From assembly GCA_947258805.1 (NCBI GenBank), contig CAMYJV010000039.1, positions 1 to 23,417 of the forward strand: 23,417 nt of DNA, given 5' to 3'. The DNA comes from an uncultured Gammaproteobacteria bacterium (GTDB lineage Bacteria > Pseudomonadota > Gammaproteobacteria > GCA-2729495). The notes below the pieces were generated by a model. It ran no database searches, had not been told where the DNA came from, and saw only the letters and a list, made by a program, of their open reading frames with translations. This document shows positions 22,028 to 23,417 of this stretch, in pieces (positions within the stretch are counted from its first letter, which is position 1; every line of letters begins with the position of its first letter). The translations under genes were made by a program, and so were the position numbers.

Positions 22028-23204
22028 GGCGCAGTTCTACCTCCACGCTGTCGCCCCATCGGCGGTCACCCATGCCCTGGCGCAGCGATACCGGATCGCT
22101 TATCGGCTCGCCGTTCAAGGACAGCAGCTGGTCACCCACTTGCAACCCCGCAGAAGCGGCCGGCGAGTTTTCTTCCACCTGAATAATATTGTTTGGCGCA
22201 CGGCCCAGGGAACCCGCGAGGGAGACACCGAGCATTGGGTAGACGGTGTGACTGCTGGGCGGCACTCCCCACACGAAGTCTGCATAAGAGGCCTGCACAG
22301 ACGTGATCGGCGCCCCATCTGCGTCCGCGGTCGGCACTGGGACCAGCGCAGCGATTCCGCCGTCGAAGCGCGGCTCGATCTGGCGTTGTGCACCCAGTCC
22401 GTAGACCGCGTGGCCGGAGCCGATCAGCACGACCACGATGGCATTCGGCCCACCGTGGCGGCGCAGGGCCTGCAGAGAGTTCCAGCCCATGACCGCGTCC
22501 CAGGTGGCCTGGGCGCGCACCATGCCGTCGAGCTGCTCCGGGGGTAGTTCGGTATGCAGATCGTCGCCTTCTTCGAAGTAGGCGAAGTACACGCGCCGAT
22601 GTTCCGGGCTGTCCAGCTCCACCGTGGTAGGTATGTGCTCGAGGTCTTCCTTGCTGAGGCCCTCGAAGCCCTGGGTGCGCACGGCCGTGATGACCTTGCG
22701 AGGTGCATTCACGCCGAACATTCGAATGCGATTGTCGCGGGCGTAGCGGAAAATGTCGGCGTAGTAGTCCCAGTGATAGCCCCAGTAGCGGTACCAGTCT
22801 GCGTTCGTCAGAAATTCGGCTTCCCCGTACTGGCCCCGGGTCCAGCGGTCCAGGTCGCGCTGCCGGGTATAGGGGAACATTTCCAGTGCGATCAGCACCT
22901 GCCGGCCCGCTTCATGCAACGCGCGAATCACCTGGGCTTGCACCCGGTGGAACTCGATATTGGTGTGCTCCTCGCCGATGAACAGGATGCCGGTGCTTTC
23001 CAGGCGTTGTACCAGTTCGCCGGTGGTCATCAGTTCACCGGTACGCGTATCGGTGATGGCATCGAGTATCACCGGTGCCTGCCGGTCACGGCGTTCCGGA
23101 TCGCCGACATCCAGGTAGAGCACGCTCTCGCCGGCTATGCCAGTGAGCGGTGGGATTAAGGCGCATGCGCAAAGAGTTAACAGGAGTGCTCGCGTACTCA
23201 TCAT
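21945..23204 (-). CDS. ChaN-like haem-binding protein fused to a PDZ domain
   Basis: A 419-aa exported protein. Residues 1-25 form a signal peptide. LCAC near 11-14 is only a poor lipobox, so a soluble form cut after GIA is as likely as a lipoprotein. Residues about 40-290 match the ChaN/DUF399 family (haem-binding uptake, Tiki superfamily), with FIGEEHTNIEFHRVQ (about 75-89), ALEMFPYTRQRDLDRW, and VVVLIGSGHAVYGLG late in the domain. A PDZ domain follows (about 320-405, NSPAASAGLQVGDQLLSLNG). The tail is acidic. ChaN of E. coli has no PDZ domain, so this is the longer form. The start has two adjacent ATGs (23204 and 23201) and no strong Shine-Dalgarno. The end overlaps the start of the M1-M28-PDZ gene by 83 bases, pointing to a shared transcript. 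Iron or haem control is possible, but I see no clear Fur site. Confidence 0.88.
   Translation of the reverse strand: MMSTRALLLTLCACALIPPLTGIAGESVLYLDVGDPERRDRQAPVILDAITDTRTGELMTTGELVQRLESTGILFIGEEHTNIEFHRVQAQVIRALHEAGRQVLIALEMFPYTRQRDLDRWTRGQYGEAEFLTNADWYRYWGYHWDYYADIFRYARDNRIRMFGVNAPRKVITAVRTQGFEGLSKEDLEHIPTTVELDSPEHRRVYFAYFEEGDDLHTELPPEQLDGMVRAQATWDAVMGWNSLQALRRHGGPNAIVVVLIGSGHAVYGLGAQRQIEPRFDGGIAALVPVPTADADGAPITSVQASYADFVWGVPPSSHTVYPMLGVSLAGSLGRAPNNIIQVEENSPAASAGLQVGDQLLSLNGEPISDPVSLRQGMGDRRWGDSVEVELRREEETIRVAVLLRRDSNEDSTGEDDEE
22040..22044 (-). promoter_or_regulatory. Possible distant ribosome binding site for GTG start at 22027
   Basis: GGAGG on the minus strand is 12 bases before the GTG, which is longer than the usual 5-9. 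It lies inside the coding region of the upstream ChaN-PDZ gene, so translation may also depend on coupling. Confidence 0.35.
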
Positions 23205-23221
23205 TAGAGACTAACTGATTT

Positions 23222-23233
23222 CAGTCCGGACTG
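23222..23233. other. 12-bp perfect palindrome upstream of ChaN-PDZ gene
   Basis: cagtccggactg is an exact palindrome located 18 bases before the ATG of the ChaN-PDZ gene, in the 125-base gap after the rhodanese gene. It could be an operator for a dimeric regulator. There is no direct evidence, and a 12-bp palindrome can occur by chance. Confidence 0.3.
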
Positions 23234-23329
23234 GTTCTTTCCGCCGAAGCCGCCCGAATGACTCACGGGCGGGTGCCCGACCAGGCGCCGGTCAGTTAAC
23301 TATCATCGCCGGGCTCCGGACGCAGCGCT

Positions 23330-23417
23330 TCAGTAGGTGGGGATTTCGGGGTCGATCTCTTCGGCCCAGGCGCGAATGCCGCCGGCGAGGTTGTGCAGAT
23401 TCCTGAAGCCGAGGCGC
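23330..23417 (-). CDS. Rhodanese-like protein, C-terminal fragment
   Basis: The last 28 codons and TGA stop of a gene cut by the window edge. The fragment reads RLGFRNLHNLAGGIRAWA then EEIDPEIPTY. This is the classic end of a single-domain rhodanese: the GF-x-N-V/L strand, the NL-x-GGI-x-AW helix, and a VDP..P.Y tail as in GlpE-like or molybdopterin-biosynthesis-linked rhodaneses. The catalytic Cys loop lies outside the window, so activity cannot be judged. The same strand and a 125-base gap before the ChaN-PDZ gene make an operon possible but unproven. Confidence 0.85.
   Translation of the reverse strand, partial: RLGFRNLHNLAGGIRAWAEEIDPEIPTY

Noticed and set aside
23250..23272. Hairpin ccgcccg/cgggcgg after the rhodanese gene as a terminator
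   Set aside because: It has a seven-base stem but no T-run on the leftward strand, so it does not meet the intrinsic terminator pattern.

Overview
The window is high-GC bacterial chromosome, tightly packed with genes on both strands. I see no integrase, transposase, phage, CRISPR or RNA gene. The gene families point to a gammaproteobacterium: a YpfJ-type zinc peptidase, a YcbK/YcbB (MepK/LdtD) pair, a DcaP-like porin, DUF1840, a ChaN-like protein and a possible GlyGly-CTERM tail. I cannot name the genus from sequence alone. Most products are exported: Sec, Tat or lipoprotein signals, beta-barrels and periplasmic peptidases dominate.

Layout. Positions 1-2248 (minus): a REP-like inverted pair, then a DUF1015 gene leading into ypfJ. 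2403-3167 (plus): a multi-spanning membrane protein of unknown function. 3228-6414 (minus): a secreted RTX-repeat/alpha-beta hydrolase/PKD protein followed by a Tat-exported flavin amine oxidase. 6523-8104 (minus): a DcaP-like porin split by a one-base frameshift. 8300-13304 (plus): a tight four-gene operon of two tandem PD40 beta-propeller paralogues (one lipoprotein, one soluble), a Rieske oxygenase and an oligopeptide-type solute-binding protein. 13332-14358: a small outer-membrane beta-barrel gene (minus) and a YciI-like gene (plus), divergent. 14368-17843: a Tat-exported MepK-like endopeptidase (minus), divergent from an LdtD-like L,D-transpeptidase and a YdjM-like membrane hydrolase. 17844-18212: a 369-base non-coding stretch holding a family of related hairpins in roughly 160-bp tandem units. 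18213-23417 (minus): the end of a rhodanese gene, a ChaN-PDZ protein, a large M1-M28-PDZ peptidase fusion and DUF1840.

How the parts may work together. The MepK/LdtD pair belongs to 3-3 crosslink remodelling of peptidoglycan. The M1-M28-PDZ fusion and ChaN-PDZ genes overlap and probably form one cell-envelope peptide-handling operon. The PD40-PD40-Rieske-SBP operon is the best candidate for an undescribed system: all parts except the oxygenase carry export signals, no permease or reductase is present, and the two propellers share a 35-nt exact DNA match. The other non-routine signal is the hairpin array at 17836-18190, in which two units keep a nearly identical loop while the stems differ at compensated positions.
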